The notes below the pieces were generated by a model that made no database searches, was not told the DNA's origin, and saw only the letters and a list, made by a program, of their open reading frames with translations. Below are positions 52,836 through 60,612 of a DNA stretch of 60,612 nucleotides, piece by piece. Every line of letters begins with the position of its first letter. Within the stretch, counting starts at the first letter, position 1. This stretch comes from UBA8752 sp965657965 (GTDB lineage Bacteria; Bacteroidota; Bacteroidia; Flavobacteriales_D; Sanyastnellaceae), in NCBI GenBank assembly GCA_965657965.1, contig CBFHQM010000012.1:1-60612 (forward strand), written 5' to 3'. The position numbers and the translations under genes are program-made.

Positions 52836-54332
52836 ATGAGCAACGGCTACATCCTCGCACTCGATCAAGGAACCACCAGCAGCCGGAGCCTGGTTTTCGA
52901 TCAAACAGGCAACATCCTTGCGATGGCTCAGCAGGAATTCCAACAGCATTACCCCAACCCGGGATGGGTAGAGCACGACCCAGAAGAGATTCTAAAGACC
53001 CAAATCCAAACGGCACATCAAGCCGTGAAGGAAGCGGGACTCAGCATGTCCGACGTGACCGCCATTGGCATCACCAATCAGCGCGAAACCACAGTGGTGT
53101 GGGACCGCGACACGGGCAAAGCCATCCACAATGCCATCGTTTGGCAAGACCGGCGAACTGCGGACTACTGCGATGGACTGCGCAGCGACGGTCATGCCGA
53201 CGACATCCGACAGCGAACGGGGTTGGAGATTGACGCCTATTTCTCGGGCACCAAAGTCCGCTGGATTTTAGACCATGTAGAAGGGGCACGCGCACGCGCC
53301 GAACAAGGCGAACTCGCCTTTGGCACCATCGACAGCTGGCTCATTTGGCATTTGACTGGAGGAACTGTGCACGCCACAGACCCTTCGAATGCGTCGCGTA
53401 CGCTTCTGTTCAACCTGCACGAACTCGACTGGGACAATGCGATGTTGGCCCTGTTTGACATTCCCTCCTCCATGTTGCCCGAGGTGCGAGACAGCAGTGG
53501 TGATTTTGGACGTGCCACGGCATTGGGCGCCGACGCGCCACCCATTTGCGGGGTGGCCGGCGACCAACAAGCCGCCCTGTTTGGTCAGCAGTGCACCCGG
53601 CCTGGAATGGTCAAAAACACTTATGGCACGGGCTGCTTCATGCTCATGAATACAGGGCAGCGCCCTGTGAGCAGCGCCAATCGATTGCTGACCACCGTGG
53701 GCTGGACCATCCAAGGCCAAACCACCTACGCCCTCGAAGGCAGTATTTTCATGGGTGGTGCAACGGTACAGTGGCTCCGAGATGAACTGGGTTTGATTGA
53801 CCAATCCAACGAAATCGAGGCACTGGCGGCCTCCGTTACCGATTCGAATGGCGCTGTTTTGGTGCCCGCCTTCGCAGGACTGGGTGCCCCCTACTGGAAT
53901 GGACACGCCCGGGGCAGCTTATTTGGCATGACACGCGGAACCAACAAAGCCCACCTCGCCCGTGCCGCTCTGGACAGCATTGCCCACCAAACAGTGGACG
54001 TGGTCAACGCCATGGAAGCGGACTCCAACGTCCCCATCGCGGAGTTGCGGGTGGATGGTGGAGCCACGGTCAACAACCTGTTGATGCAGTATCAGAGCGA
54101 CCTGCTCGGTAAATCCGTTGTTCGTCCTGCCATTACCGAAACCACCGCACTCGGCGCCGCATACTTGGCTGGACTTGGCGTTGGTCTTTGGTCGAGCTTA
54201 GCAGCCATAGAGAACCAATGGAGGGCCGAGAGAACCTTCTCGTCCAACATGCCTGACGCAGAAAGAAAGTCTGTCAATGCGCGCTGGCATCGCGCCGTTA
54301 GGGCCACTTTGTCTTGGTCAGAAGACCGCTGA
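52836..54332 (+). CDS. glpK: Glycerol kinase
   Basis: A 498-residue FGGY-family kinase that phosphorylates glycerol to sn-glycerol 3-phosphate. ILALDQGTTSSRSLVFDQTG, ITNQRETTVVWDRDTG, IVWQDRRTADYC, GTIDSWLIWHLTGG, GVAGDQQAALFGQ, KNTYGTGCFMLMNTG, VPAFAGLGAPYW and ELRVDGGATVNNLLMQYQSD are all diagnostic. Start ATG 52836 is chosen over the frame opening at 52782. First of a glpK-glpD-glpF run with 3- and 9-base gaps, so one operon. Confidence 0.97.
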   Translation: MSNGYILALDQGTTSSRSLVFDQTGNILAMAQQEFQQHYPNPGWVEHDPEEILKTQIQTAHQAVKEAGLSMSDVTAIGITNQRETTVVWDRDTGKAIHNAIVWQDRRTADYCDGLRSDGHADDIRQRTGLEIDAYFSGTKVRWILDHVEGARARAEQGELAFGTIDSWLIWHLTGGTVHATDPSNASRTLLFNLHELDWDNAMLALFDIPSSMLPEVRDSSGDFGRATALGADAPPICGVAGDQQAALFGQQCTRPGMVKNTYGTGCFMLMNTGQRPVSSANRLLTTVGWTIQGQTTYALEGSIFMGGATVQWLRDELGLIDQSNEIEALAASVTDSNGAVLVPAFAGLGAPYWNGHARGSLFGMTRGTNKAHLARAALDSIAHQTVDVVNAMEADSNVPIAELRVDGGATVNNLLMQYQSDLLGKSVVRPAITETTALGAAYLAGLGVGLWSSLAAIENQWRAERTFSSNMPDAERKSVNARWHRAVRATLSWSEDR

Positions 54333-54335
54333 GTC

Positions 54336-55814
54336 ATGGAACTATACCGCCCCCATATGAAGTCGCAAATCCAGGAATCAAAAACCTGGGATGTCTGCAT
54401 CATTGGTGGAGGCGCAACGGGGCTGGGCATTGCGGTAGAGGCCGCCAACAGCGGCCTGTCCACGTTGCTTCTTGAACGTGGAGACTTCGCCCAAGGCACG
54501 TCTTCTCGGAGCACCAAATTGGTCCACGGCGGTGTCCGCTATTTGGAACAACGCAAGTTCTCCTTGGTCCGAGAGGCCCTGCAAGAGCGCGACCGAATGC
54601 TACACAACGCACCACATGAGGTCACCGATCAAGCCTTCATTATCCCCGTCAAAAGCATCTGGCATCTGGCCTATTATGGACTGGGACTGCTCTTGTACGA
54701 CCTGCTCGCAGGACGACGACGCTGGGGACGCACGGCCATTCTGTCGAAATCTCGGGTTCACACCCTCCTTCCCCGACTAGAGGGCAAAGGCTTTGTAGGT
54801 GGATTGCAATACTTGGATGGCAAATTCGACGATGTTGGCCTCGCGTTGGCCTTGGCCAAAACTGCCGCCAACAAAGGCGCTGTTTTGCTCAATCATGCCA
54901 AAGTCACTGGTTTTCACAAGAAAAAAGGGCGAATTCAGTCGGCTTCCATCGAAGATGGCCTGCATGGAGATGCATTGACGATCAAGGCCAGAGCCTTTGT
55001 AAACGCCACGGGGCCGTTTAGCGACGCGCTTTGCCGACTGGACAACCCAAAGCACAAAAATCGGCTCAAGCCGAGTCAAGGTGTCCACCTCACATTTGAC
55101 GCAGAGGTTCTGCCTGGAGACAAAGCCGTTCTGATTCCCAAAACCAGCGATGGCCGGGTGGTTTTCGCTGTGCCGTGGCACGGCAAGGTCTTGATTGGCA
55201 CCACAGATACTGCGGTAGACCAACCCGAAATCGAACCGCGACCCTTTGCGCAAGAAGTGGACTTTGTCCTCGACCACGCCAACCGACATTTGGGCCTGAA
55301 TTTGGAACGAAAGGACATTCGCAGCATGTTTGCCGGACTCCGCCCCTTGATCAAAGGTCGACTCGACAAAACCGCAGCGCTGTCGAGAAGCCACCAAATC
55401 AAAACCTCTAAATCTGGTCTGACCAGCGTTCGGGGCGGAAAGTGGACGACCTACAGAAAGATGGCCGAGGACACGCTGGCGCATCTAAAAAAGAAGACCA
55501 AACTTCGATTTGAACCTGCATCCACTCAAGACATGGTGTTGGAGGCGCAAAGCGAGTTTGATCGAGCGGTTCTTCCCGACAGCGAGTCGGAATTGACGCA
55601 AGCGGTACTCCAAGCTCACCGCAAGGAAATGTGCATTACCGTCGAAGACTTCTTATCTCGACGCCGCCGCATTCTGTATCTCGATGCCCGCAAAGCCATA
55701 GACGCCGCGCCCATTGTAGCCCGCGCATTGGCCTCGGCGCAAGGGCGCGGAGAGGAATGGATACAAAGTCAAATCAACCTGTTCACCAAGAAGGCCCTGG
55801 GCCATCTGCCATAA
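54336..55814 (+). CDS. glpD: Glycerol-3-phosphate dehydrogenase, FAD-dependent
   Basis: A 492-residue flavoenzyme oxidising glycerol 3-phosphate to dihydroxyacetone phosphate at the membrane. N-terminal FAD motif DVCIIGGGATGLGIAVEA, then RGDFAQGTSSRSTKLVHGGV, RYLEQRKFSLVREALQER, YLDGKFDDVGLALALAKTAA, NATGPFSDALC, SQGVHLTFD, VPWHGKVLIGTTDT and SVRGGKWTTYRKMAED. The C-terminal DAO_C region (CITVEDFLSRRRRILYLDAR) is complete. An ATG at 54357 is an alternative start. Confidence 0.96.
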   Translation: MELYRPHMKSQIQESKTWDVCIIGGGATGLGIAVEAANSGLSTLLLERGDFAQGTSSRSTKLVHGGVRYLEQRKFSLVREALQERDRMLHNAPHEVTDQAFIIPVKSIWHLAYYGLGLLLYDLLAGRRRWGRTAILSKSRVHTLLPRLEGKGFVGGLQYLDGKFDDVGLALALAKTAANKGAVLLNHAKVTGFHKKKGRIQSASIEDGLHGDALTIKARAFVNATGPFSDALCRLDNPKHKNRLKPSQGVHLTFDAEVLPGDKAVLIPKTSDGRVVFAVPWHGKVLIGTTDTAVDQPEIEPRPFAQEVDFVLDHANRHLGLNLERKDIRSMFAGLRPLIKGRLDKTAALSRSHQIKTSKSGLTSVRGGKWTTYRKMAEDTLAHLKKKTKLRFEPASTQDMVLEAQSEFDRAVLPDSESELTQAVLQAHRKEMCITVEDFLSRRRRILYLDARKAIDAAPIVARALASAQGRGEEWIQSQINLFTKKALGHLP

Positions 55815-55823
55815 CCCCGTCCC

Positions 55824-56531
55824 ATGGAAGCCTACATCGCTGAATTTATCGGAACCGCCATGCTCATGCTCTTTGGCAGTGGTGTGGTCGCCAACGTTGT
55901 GCTGGACAAAACCAAAGGCCACAATTCTGGATGGGTGGTCATCAGTTGGGCATGGGCCATTGCGGTCTTTGTTGGGGTCTATACTTCCACTGCACTGGGC
56001 GGCAGCGGACATCTCAACCCGGCTGTCACCCTCGCATTTGCTGCTTTTGCCGAATTTGACTCCGCCCTTGTCCCCGGGTACATCGCCGCCCAACTCCTGG
56101 GTGCCATGACGGGCTCCTCCATCGCATGGCTCACGTACAAGTTGCACTTTGACGCCACTTCCGATGCGGATCTGAAGCTCGCAACATTCTGCACAGCCCC
56201 CGCCATTCAGAATTCGGCATGGAACCTCGTTACCGAGGCCATAGGCACGTTTGCCTTGGTGTTTGGCGCCCTGTGCATTGCTTCTCCAGCAGAAAGCATG
56301 GGGGCTCTAGATGCCCTACCCGTGGCATTGCTGGTCTTGGGCATTGGCATGGCTTTGGGCGGACCTACAGGGTATGCCATTAACCCGGCTCGGGACCTTG
56401 GTCCTCGCATTGCTCATGCACTGCTTCCCATTACTGGAAAGCGCGACAGCAACTGGTCTTATGCTTGGATTCCTGTGGTCGGCCCCATCGCGGGTGGGCT
56501 TTTGGGGGCTTTTGTTTTCGCCTGTCTTTAA
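55824..56531 (+). CDS. glpF: Glycerol facilitator (MIP/aquaporin family)
   Basis: A 235-residue channel with six membrane spans and both NPA boxes: HLNPAVTLAF and AINPARDLGPR; the Asp after the second box (NPARD) is the mark of glycerol-conducting aquaglyceroporins. Spans include FIGTAMLMLFGSGVVANVVL, WAWAIAVFVGVYTSTALGG and the closing GPIAGGLLGAFVFACL. Follows glpD by 9 bases and is convergent with GH2 (7 bases between stops). It supplies glycerol to GlpK. Confidence 0.96.
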   Translation: MEAYIAEFIGTAMLMLFGSGVVANVVLDKTKGHNSGWVVISWAWAIAVFVGVYTSTALGGSGHLNPAVTLAFAAFAEFDSALVPGYIAAQLLGAMTGSSIAWLTYKLHFDATSDADLKLATFCTAPAIQNSAWNLVTEAIGTFALVFGALCIASPAESMGALDALPVALLVLGIGMALGGPTGYAINPARDLGPRIAHALLPITGKRDSNWSYAWIPVVGPIAGGLLGAFVFACL

Positions 56532-56538
56532 ACGGGGT

Positions 56539-59358
56539 TCAAAGTCCCATTTCTCGGGGATTTTGGTACATCCCAAGATGCGTGATCTTGACTTCTTGCA
56601 GTGGGACCTTGTTGCCAGATGAAGGCAACCACCCGACCCATTTTGGCTCACCGGGCAGAAGCATGAACCCATTGTCTGCAAAGCGTCCCTTGGACTCCGT
56701 GGTCAGACGGACTCCACACGCCACTCCATCTGCCGTTAACCAAACGCCACCCGAATCTGGGGTGCACTGCACCTGTACCGGAATCCAAGACATGGCTGCG
56801 GGCCGGCTCAAAGCCACAATCCCCGCGTCCAGTGGCTCGCCTTCGTAAGACATCCAAGACCAAGCCAATACCGCAGGCTGCTTTGGAAGGGACTCCACGG
56901 ACACCTCCAACTCCCCCAAAAGCGGTCCGACTTTAAGGTCCACTTTGCCCGCAGACAGCGTGTCTCCCTCCAAGTCCAACATGGCCCATGTGGCCTCTCC
57001 CGAGACAGACTGGCCAGACAAATTCTGAGCCACCATCCGGACCCGGTCCTCTCGGCTCCTGTCCCACAGTATGCGCACCGGCTGATTGGCATGGCGCACC
57101 GCATGATGGGCCAGTTTCCAACGACCCGCATGATCAACAGTGGACCANNNNNNNNNNNNNNNNNNNNNNNNNNNNNNNNNNNNNNNNNNNNNNNNNNNNN
57201 NNNNNNNNNNNNNNNNNNNNNNNNNNNNNNNNNNNNNNNNNNNNNNNATGCGCACCGGCTGATTGGCATGGCGCACCGCATGATGGGCCAGTTTCCAACG
57301 ACCCGCATGATCAACAGTGGACCAGGACACCGTAGGCCAAACATCATCCAACTGCCAATACAACGAGCCTGCAGTCCGGCCTTTGGAACACCGATGGCGT
57401 TCAATGGCTTGGCGCAAACCCTCGGCTTGGGTCAACTGAGTCAGGTGGATCCAATCGTCGAGTTCGTCTTGCCCTACGGCCACCACTTCGGTGGGGTCTG
57501 CGAAATACCGGCCCGCGTAATGCTGCATCATGTCCCAGCCGTCAAAACCCGGCTCGAGCCAATCCATGGTGCAGCGCTGCCGAAATTGAAGCACCGTGTC
57601 TTGAAAGTTCACCACCCCCACATCGGTCAGCGTCCTTCGATCAGGCACACTTTGAAGCCCGAACTCACTGGCAAAACGTCCTGCTTCGTTCGTGTAATAT
57701 TCAAATCCCGCTTTCCCGAACCACACGCCCCAATCGTGCTGATCCCCAGACAGTCTAGTGGAAGTCTGATCAAAAGCATGCGGAGAAGAAGGCCAATATT
57801 GACCCCCACCATTGGCTTCAACCAAAGCCGGTAAATCCAACTCAAACAACTGACGATAGGCCTGTTCAACTTCAATCGAATCCTGCCCATGCAGCCCATA
57901 GAGGTCTTGCCAGCCCCAATCTCGCCACGCCTTCTCGGACTCATTGTTTCCACACCAGAGCGCCAAAGAGGTTCTGTTGCGAAGACGCAACACTTGCGCT
58001 TCGGCCTCGGCCAAGAAATTGGCCTGCCACAAGGAGTCCTCGGGCACCATCGTACAAGCCGACATGAAATCCTGCCACACCAAAATGCCCTTTTCATCGC
58101 AGAGGTCATAGAACGCTTCGTCTCCGTAATAAGCGCCTCCCCAGACCCGAAGCATGTTCATGTGAGCTGCCTCTGCATCGGCCACAACCCGCCCCCATTG
58201 CTTCTCTGCCACCGCTGGAAAAAAGTCAGGGGGAATCACATTGGCCCCTCGCACCTGCACCGGAACACCGTTGACCTCACATCGCATGGCCCGTCCATGT
58301 GCATCGGAGGCCATGTCCCATTTTAGCGAGCGCACACCCAGTTTTACCGTCAAGTCCTCTCGCACACCACCGCTAAATTTCAAGGTGTAGAGCGGCTGCG
58401 CACCCATTCCATTGGGCCACCACAACTCCGGTTCCTGAATCACCAAAGCGTACTTCCCTTCTCCCAAAGGCGACCATTCCATGGGAACTTCCAATCCCCG
58501 CAACTCCATTTGGGCTTGAACGCCTTCCAACGCCTTGGCGAACGTGACTTCGTAGGTGGCCTGCTCCTTTGTGAATGCCGTTAAGTGCATCCGATACACT
58601 GGCCATTCCACNNNNNNNNNATTGGCGAACGTGACTTCGTAGGTGGCCTGCTCCTTTGTGAATGCCGTTAAGTGCATCCGATACACTGGCCATTCCACAT
58701 CTGCCCTGACCCAACGGACCGTTTTCCAAATTCCACTTGTCGCCAAACGGGGTCCCCAGTCCCAACCGTAATGGTACATGGCCTTTCTGGTCACCGCACT
58801 GGTCTGCTGACCAATGGGCCGGGCCTCATTGCTCACCGGAATTGGCCAAGCAGAGTCGTCCAATGCGCGTTGACCTGCAGAGACTGGGCTCTCAAAATGA
58901 ACCTCAAGGGTGTCCGATGCGCTTTGGTTGATTCGCACCAAGGGAATGCGCCAAGGGCGGTGCATATTGTTGGCTACCAGTAAGGTGTCTTCTCCAATCG
59001 TAACCGTGGCATAGGTATCCAGGCCTTGGAATTCAAGCACCCAATCCCCTGGCCCTTTCGGTTTTCGCAAAACCGTCCGGTAGTGCCAGTCCTCCTGTTC
59101 AATCCACTGCACGGCCCCCTCATTGACCGCCTGAAAAGGGTCCTCGATGCGCCCCAATCGAAGCAAGTCGGTGTGAATACAACCGGGCACCGCAGCAGGG
59201 TACCAAACCTCATCGACCCGCACATCCCAGGCTTGAACCAACCTGTTTTGGCGCACCTGCCTCTCTGAAACCTCGCATCCCACCCACACCAAAAAGAACA
59301 GGAATACTCCCCACGGCCTTCCGCTCAAACCGACTTGAGAACACTTGGATTTCAACAT
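56539..59358 (-). CDS. Beta-mannosidase (GH2) lipoprotein, with two assembly breaks
   Basis: A GH2 enzyme releasing beta-linked mannose. N-terminal GVFLFFLVWVGC looks like a lipobox (Cys about 28). The sugar-binding domain (PGCIHTDLLRLGRIEDPFQA, WHYRTVLRKPKG) and Ig-like domain lead to the TIM barrel with IPPDFFPAV, NMLRVWGGAYYGDEAFYDLC, GILVWQDFMSACTMVPEDS, WCGNNESEKAWRDWG (acid/base Glu) and FASEFGLQSVP (nucleophile Glu). Given as 939 residues, but two duplicated 77-base stretches with N runs inflate it; collapsing them gives about 851, the expected size. Probable role: mannan or N-glycan core degradation in the periplasm or at the surface. Confidence 0.9.
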   Translation of the reverse strand: MLKSKCSQVGLSGRPWGVFLFFLVWVGCEVSERQVRQNRLVQAWDVRVDEVWYPAAVPGCIHTDLLRLGRIEDPFQAVNEGAVQWIEQEDWHYRTVLRKPKGPGDWVLEFQGLDTYATVTIGEDTLLVANNMHRPWRIPLVRINQSASDTLEVHFESPVSAGQRALDDSAWPIPVSNEARPIGQQTSAVTRKAMYHYGWDWGPRLATSGIWKTVRWVRADVEWPVYRMHLTAFTKEQATYEVTFANXXXVEWPVYRMHLTAFTKEQATYEVTFAKALEGVQAQMELRGLEVPMEWSPLGEGKYALVIQEPELWWPNGMGAQPLYTLKFSGGVREDLTVKLGVRSLKWDMASDAHGRAMRCEVNGVPVQVRGANVIPPDFFPAVAEKQWGRVVADAEAAHMNMLRVWGGAYYGDEAFYDLCDEKGILVWQDFMSACTMVPEDSLWQANFLAEAEAQVLRLRNRTSLALWCGNNESEKAWRDWGWQDLYGLHGQDSIEVEQAYRQLFELDLPALVEANGGGQYWPSSPHAFDQTSTRLSGDQHDWGVWFGKAGFEYYTNEAGRFASEFGLQSVPDRRTLTDVGVVNFQDTVLQFRQRCTMDWLEPGFDGWDMMQHYAGRYFADPTEVVAVGQDELDDWIHLTQLTQAEGLRQAIERHRCSKGRTAGSLYWQLDDVWPTVSWSTVDHAGRWKLAHHAVRHANQPVRXXXXXXXXXXXXXXXXXXXXXXXXXXXXXXXXXXWSTVDHAGRWKLAHHAVRHANQPVRILWDRSREDRVRMVAQNLSGQSVSGEATWAMLDLEGDTLSAGKVDLKVGPLLGELEVSVESLPKQPAVLAWSWMSYEGEPLDAGIVALSRPAAMSWIPVQVQCTPDSGGVWLTADGVACGVRLTTESKGRFADNGFMLLPGEPKWVGWLPSSGNKVPLQEVKITHLGMYQNPREMGL
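57071..57324. other. 100-N gap flanked by an identical 77-base duplication
   Basis: Bases 57071-57147 recur exactly at 57248-57324, with N at 57148-57247, inside the GH2 gene. Removing 177 bases keeps the frame and restores a continuous sequence around VDHAGRWKLAHHAVRH. Confidence 0.93.
58535..58698. other. 9-N gap flanked by an identical 77-base duplication
   Basis: Bases 58535-58611 recur exactly at 58622-58698, separated by nine N and one A. Removing 87 bases keeps the GH2 frame and leaves a single copy of the segment around MHLTAFTKEQATYEVTFA. Confidence 0.93.
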
Positions 59359-59364
59359 CAGCTA

Positions 59365-59372
59365 CAAAGTAA
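59365..59372 (-). promoter_or_regulatory. Candidate -7-like element at the GH2 gene start
   Basis: The minus strand reads TTACTTTG, then TAGCTG and the ATG at 59358, matching the layout at 47600-47607. One mismatch to TAnnTTTG; no obvious -33 TTG. Confidence 0.3.
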
Positions 59373-59475
59373 GACCAAAGGAAAAACGCTCATTCACAGA
59401 CTGTTGGTGAAGAACATTCTCTAACAACCAAATTGAAGCTCCTCAAATTCAACAACTTAGCAAAAACACCTTGCC

Positions 59476-59871
59476 ATGAAACATTTGCTTCCCTTCCTCT
59501 GCGGTTTCGTTACATTTTTCGTTCTGAGTGGCGTCTACTACATGGGAATCATGGACATGCCATCGGGGCCCTGCTTTAAAGCAGAGCCTGATATGATGTT
59601 CGGCATTTTGGCCAATGCGCTGTTCGTGGCTTTAACGGCCTATGTGATTCATGTGAGCGGCGTGTTTTCTGCATCCAGTGGGGCCAAACACGGTGCCATT
59701 GTGGCCTTGACTGCCAACGGGTTTCTGAATTTGGGCTTCGTGGCCATGACCAACCTGTTCTCTGCCAGTGAGGCCATCCAAGACATTCTGGTCAACCTAC
59801 CCCTGATGGCTGCCGCAGGAGCTGTCATGGGCATCCTATACAATCGAGGTGAAGCCAAGAAAGAGGCTTAA
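59476..59871 (+). CDS. Four-span membrane protein of unknown function
   Basis: A 131-residue protein with four hydrophobic segments: LPFLCGFVTFFVLSGVYYMG, GILANALFVALTAYVIHVSG, AIVALTANGFLNLGFVAMTN and LPLMAAAGAVMGILYNRG. A short periplasmic or cytoplasmic loop with GPCFKAEPD lies between the first two. It resembles DUF1761/DUF2177-type small membrane proteins in size and topology, but the assignment is weak. Followed by an intrinsic terminator. Confidence 0.65.
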   Translation: MKHLLPFLCGFVTFFVLSGVYYMGIMDMPSGPCFKAEPDMMFGILANALFVALTAYVIHVSGVFSASSGAKHGAIVALTANGFLNLGFVAMTNLFSASEAIQDILVNLPLMAAAGAVMGILYNRGEAKKEA

Positions 59872-59951
59872 TCCAAATTTCGAAGCTCGAGTGCGTTCGG
59901 TCTACCAATTGCATTGGACTGAAGAATCAAGCTTCGCATCTTTCACAAAAG

Positions 59952-59985
59952 AAAGCCCTTCAGACTCAGGTTTGAGGGGCTTTTT
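59952..59985. terminator. Bidirectional intrinsic terminator
   Basis: AAAGCCCTTCA (59952-59962) pairs with TTGAGGGGCTTT (59972-59983) with one wobble, followed by T residues; on the opposite strand A-rich sequence also gives a U-tract. It lies between two convergent genes. Confidence 0.78.
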
Positions 59986-60023
59986 CGCGCCACAGAATCC
60001 GAAATCGACACTGGACAACAGGG

Positions 60024-60521
60024 TCAATCCTTGTCTTCCGGCCAAACAAATTCCTTCGGACAAGGCATCCTTACTCCGTGTGGGTCAAAGCACTCCGATT
60101 TGAGTTCTTCTCCCACCCCAATAAAGGCGCCTGCAGGCCCATCAAACTGATAGGTTTTACGGAAAAAAACAGCCCCGTTGGAATGCCAACCATTCGAGTA
60201 GTAATGTGGCGGATCTATGGATTCTTCGCTCCGGAGTTGTCCGTTCTGATGCCACTCCAAACAATCCATGTTCCACTGACCTTCTGTGACTCCGCACTCC
60301 GACTTCAGTTCTCCATTGGGCCAGAGGTCGAACAAGACCCCCTCGAACAACACCATGCCGGGGTCGGCCAAAGAATCGACAGGGTCCACCCATTCGTACA
60401 AGAATCGACCTTGAATGGTCACTTCGTCCATGTGCAATCTGCGCTCCTTTTGGCCCCAAACATTGGACCAGGCACACCCCGCACAAAGACACAACATCAA
60501 GGCAGCCAGGCTCCGTGACAT
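60024..60521 (-). CDS. YwqK-like MORN-variant protein, exported
   Basis: A 165-residue protein from ATG 60521 with a hydrophobic N-terminus (SLAALMLCLCAGCAW) that may be a signal or lipobox. Three or four short repeats of the YwqK type follow: VLFDLWPNGELKSECGVTEG, CLEWHQNGQLRSEESI and NGWHSNGAVFFRKTYQF. A second member of the family in this window (see 11599). No toxin partner is visible. The 91 bases between this start and the window end hold nothing I recognise. Confidence 0.65.
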   Translation of the reverse strand: MSRSLAALMLCLCAGCAWSNVWGQKERRLHMDEVTIQGRFLYEWVDPVDSLADPGMVLFEGVLFDLWPNGELKSECGVTEGQWNMDCLEWHQNGQLRSEESIDPPHYYSNGWHSNGAVFFRKTYQFDGPAGAFIGVGEELKSECFDPHGVRMPCPKEFVWPEDKD

Positions 60522-60612
60522 CTGCGAATCAATGCCGGTGAATGAAATGGGTCGAATCAAACCGCATTCGCTCTCCGTACACACCGCCCTCTGCCCGTTT
60601 ACCTGCAGAAAT

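Noticed and set aside
1..60612. CRISPR arrays, insertion sequences, phage genes, defence systems, rRNA or tRNA genes
   Set aside because: No regularly spaced repeats, transposase, integrase or conserved RNA-gene signatures were found in reading both strands; the only long exact repeats are the 77-base assembly duplications.

Overview
The window reads as a chromosomal piece of a Bacteroidota genome, most likely a marine or aquatic flavobacterium-like lineage with fairly high GC (mid-fifties percent by eye). The evidence is a SusC/SusD pair, several type IX secretion system (T9SS) cargo proteins with C-terminal sorting domains, many lipoproteins with the Bacteroidota lipobox, YwqK/MORN proteins, DUF4625, DUF4920, DUF5777 and FISUMP families, and a Bacteroidota-type cold-shock protein with a basic N-terminal extension. 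It looks like a metagenome or draft scaffold: there are four N-runs, and three of them are flanked by exact 77-base duplications that are assembly artefacts.

Layout. 1-6.3 kb: a truncated FISUMP protein, an overlapping pair of microproteins, a nitroreductase, PlsC, a thioesterase, a secreted endonuclease/exonuclease/phosphatase protein and a cytochrome-type lipoprotein/YceI/DUF5777 operon. 6.4-13.2 kb: a beta-propeller lipoprotein, a methyltransferase, phenylalanine hydroxylase, a T9SS M1 peptidase, a YwqK-like protein and an EamA transporter. 13.2-17.5 kb: an overlapping minus-strand run glyA-cutC-GH20 hexosaminidase-EamA. 17.6-21.2 kb: a candidate metal-acquisition operon (His-rich membrane protein, TonB-dependent receptor, DUF4625 lipoprotein). 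21.3-27.6 kb: TypA, a front-end fatty acid desaturase and small conserved proteins. 27.7-30.0 kb: a large T9SS Cys-rich protein.

30.0-31.0 kb holds no credible protein gene. It is packed with tetraloop hairpins on the plus strand and ends in a strong intrinsic terminator. I interpret it as a large structured noncoding RNA of about 0.74 kb that I cannot assign to any family I know; this is the most unusual object in the window.

31.0-32.0 kb is a haem-protein/DUF4920 pair. 32.2-43.0 kb is a compact beta-glucan (probably laminarin) utilisation locus: GH3, a modular T9SS protein, SusC, SusD, a PKD lipoprotein and GH16, with a perfect 19-base dyad just upstream of the first gene. 43.2-47.6 kb is a giant secreted propeller protein ending in dockerin-like repeats. 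47.7-50.6 kb is a start/stop-overlapping chain (zinc ribbon, PNGase F-like lipoprotein, PhzF, sulfotransferase-like). 50.6-60.6 kb holds a glycosyltransferase, a redoxin, glpK-glpD-glpF, a GH2 beta-mannosidase and two small proteins.

Functionally the window is dominated by polymer degradation and import at the cell surface (laminarin locus, hexosaminidase, mannosidase, PNGase F-like enzyme, peptidase), with core metabolism (serine hydroxymethyltransferase, glycerol use, lipid synthesis) interspersed. I see no tRNA, rRNA, CRISPR array, insertion sequence or prophage gene.
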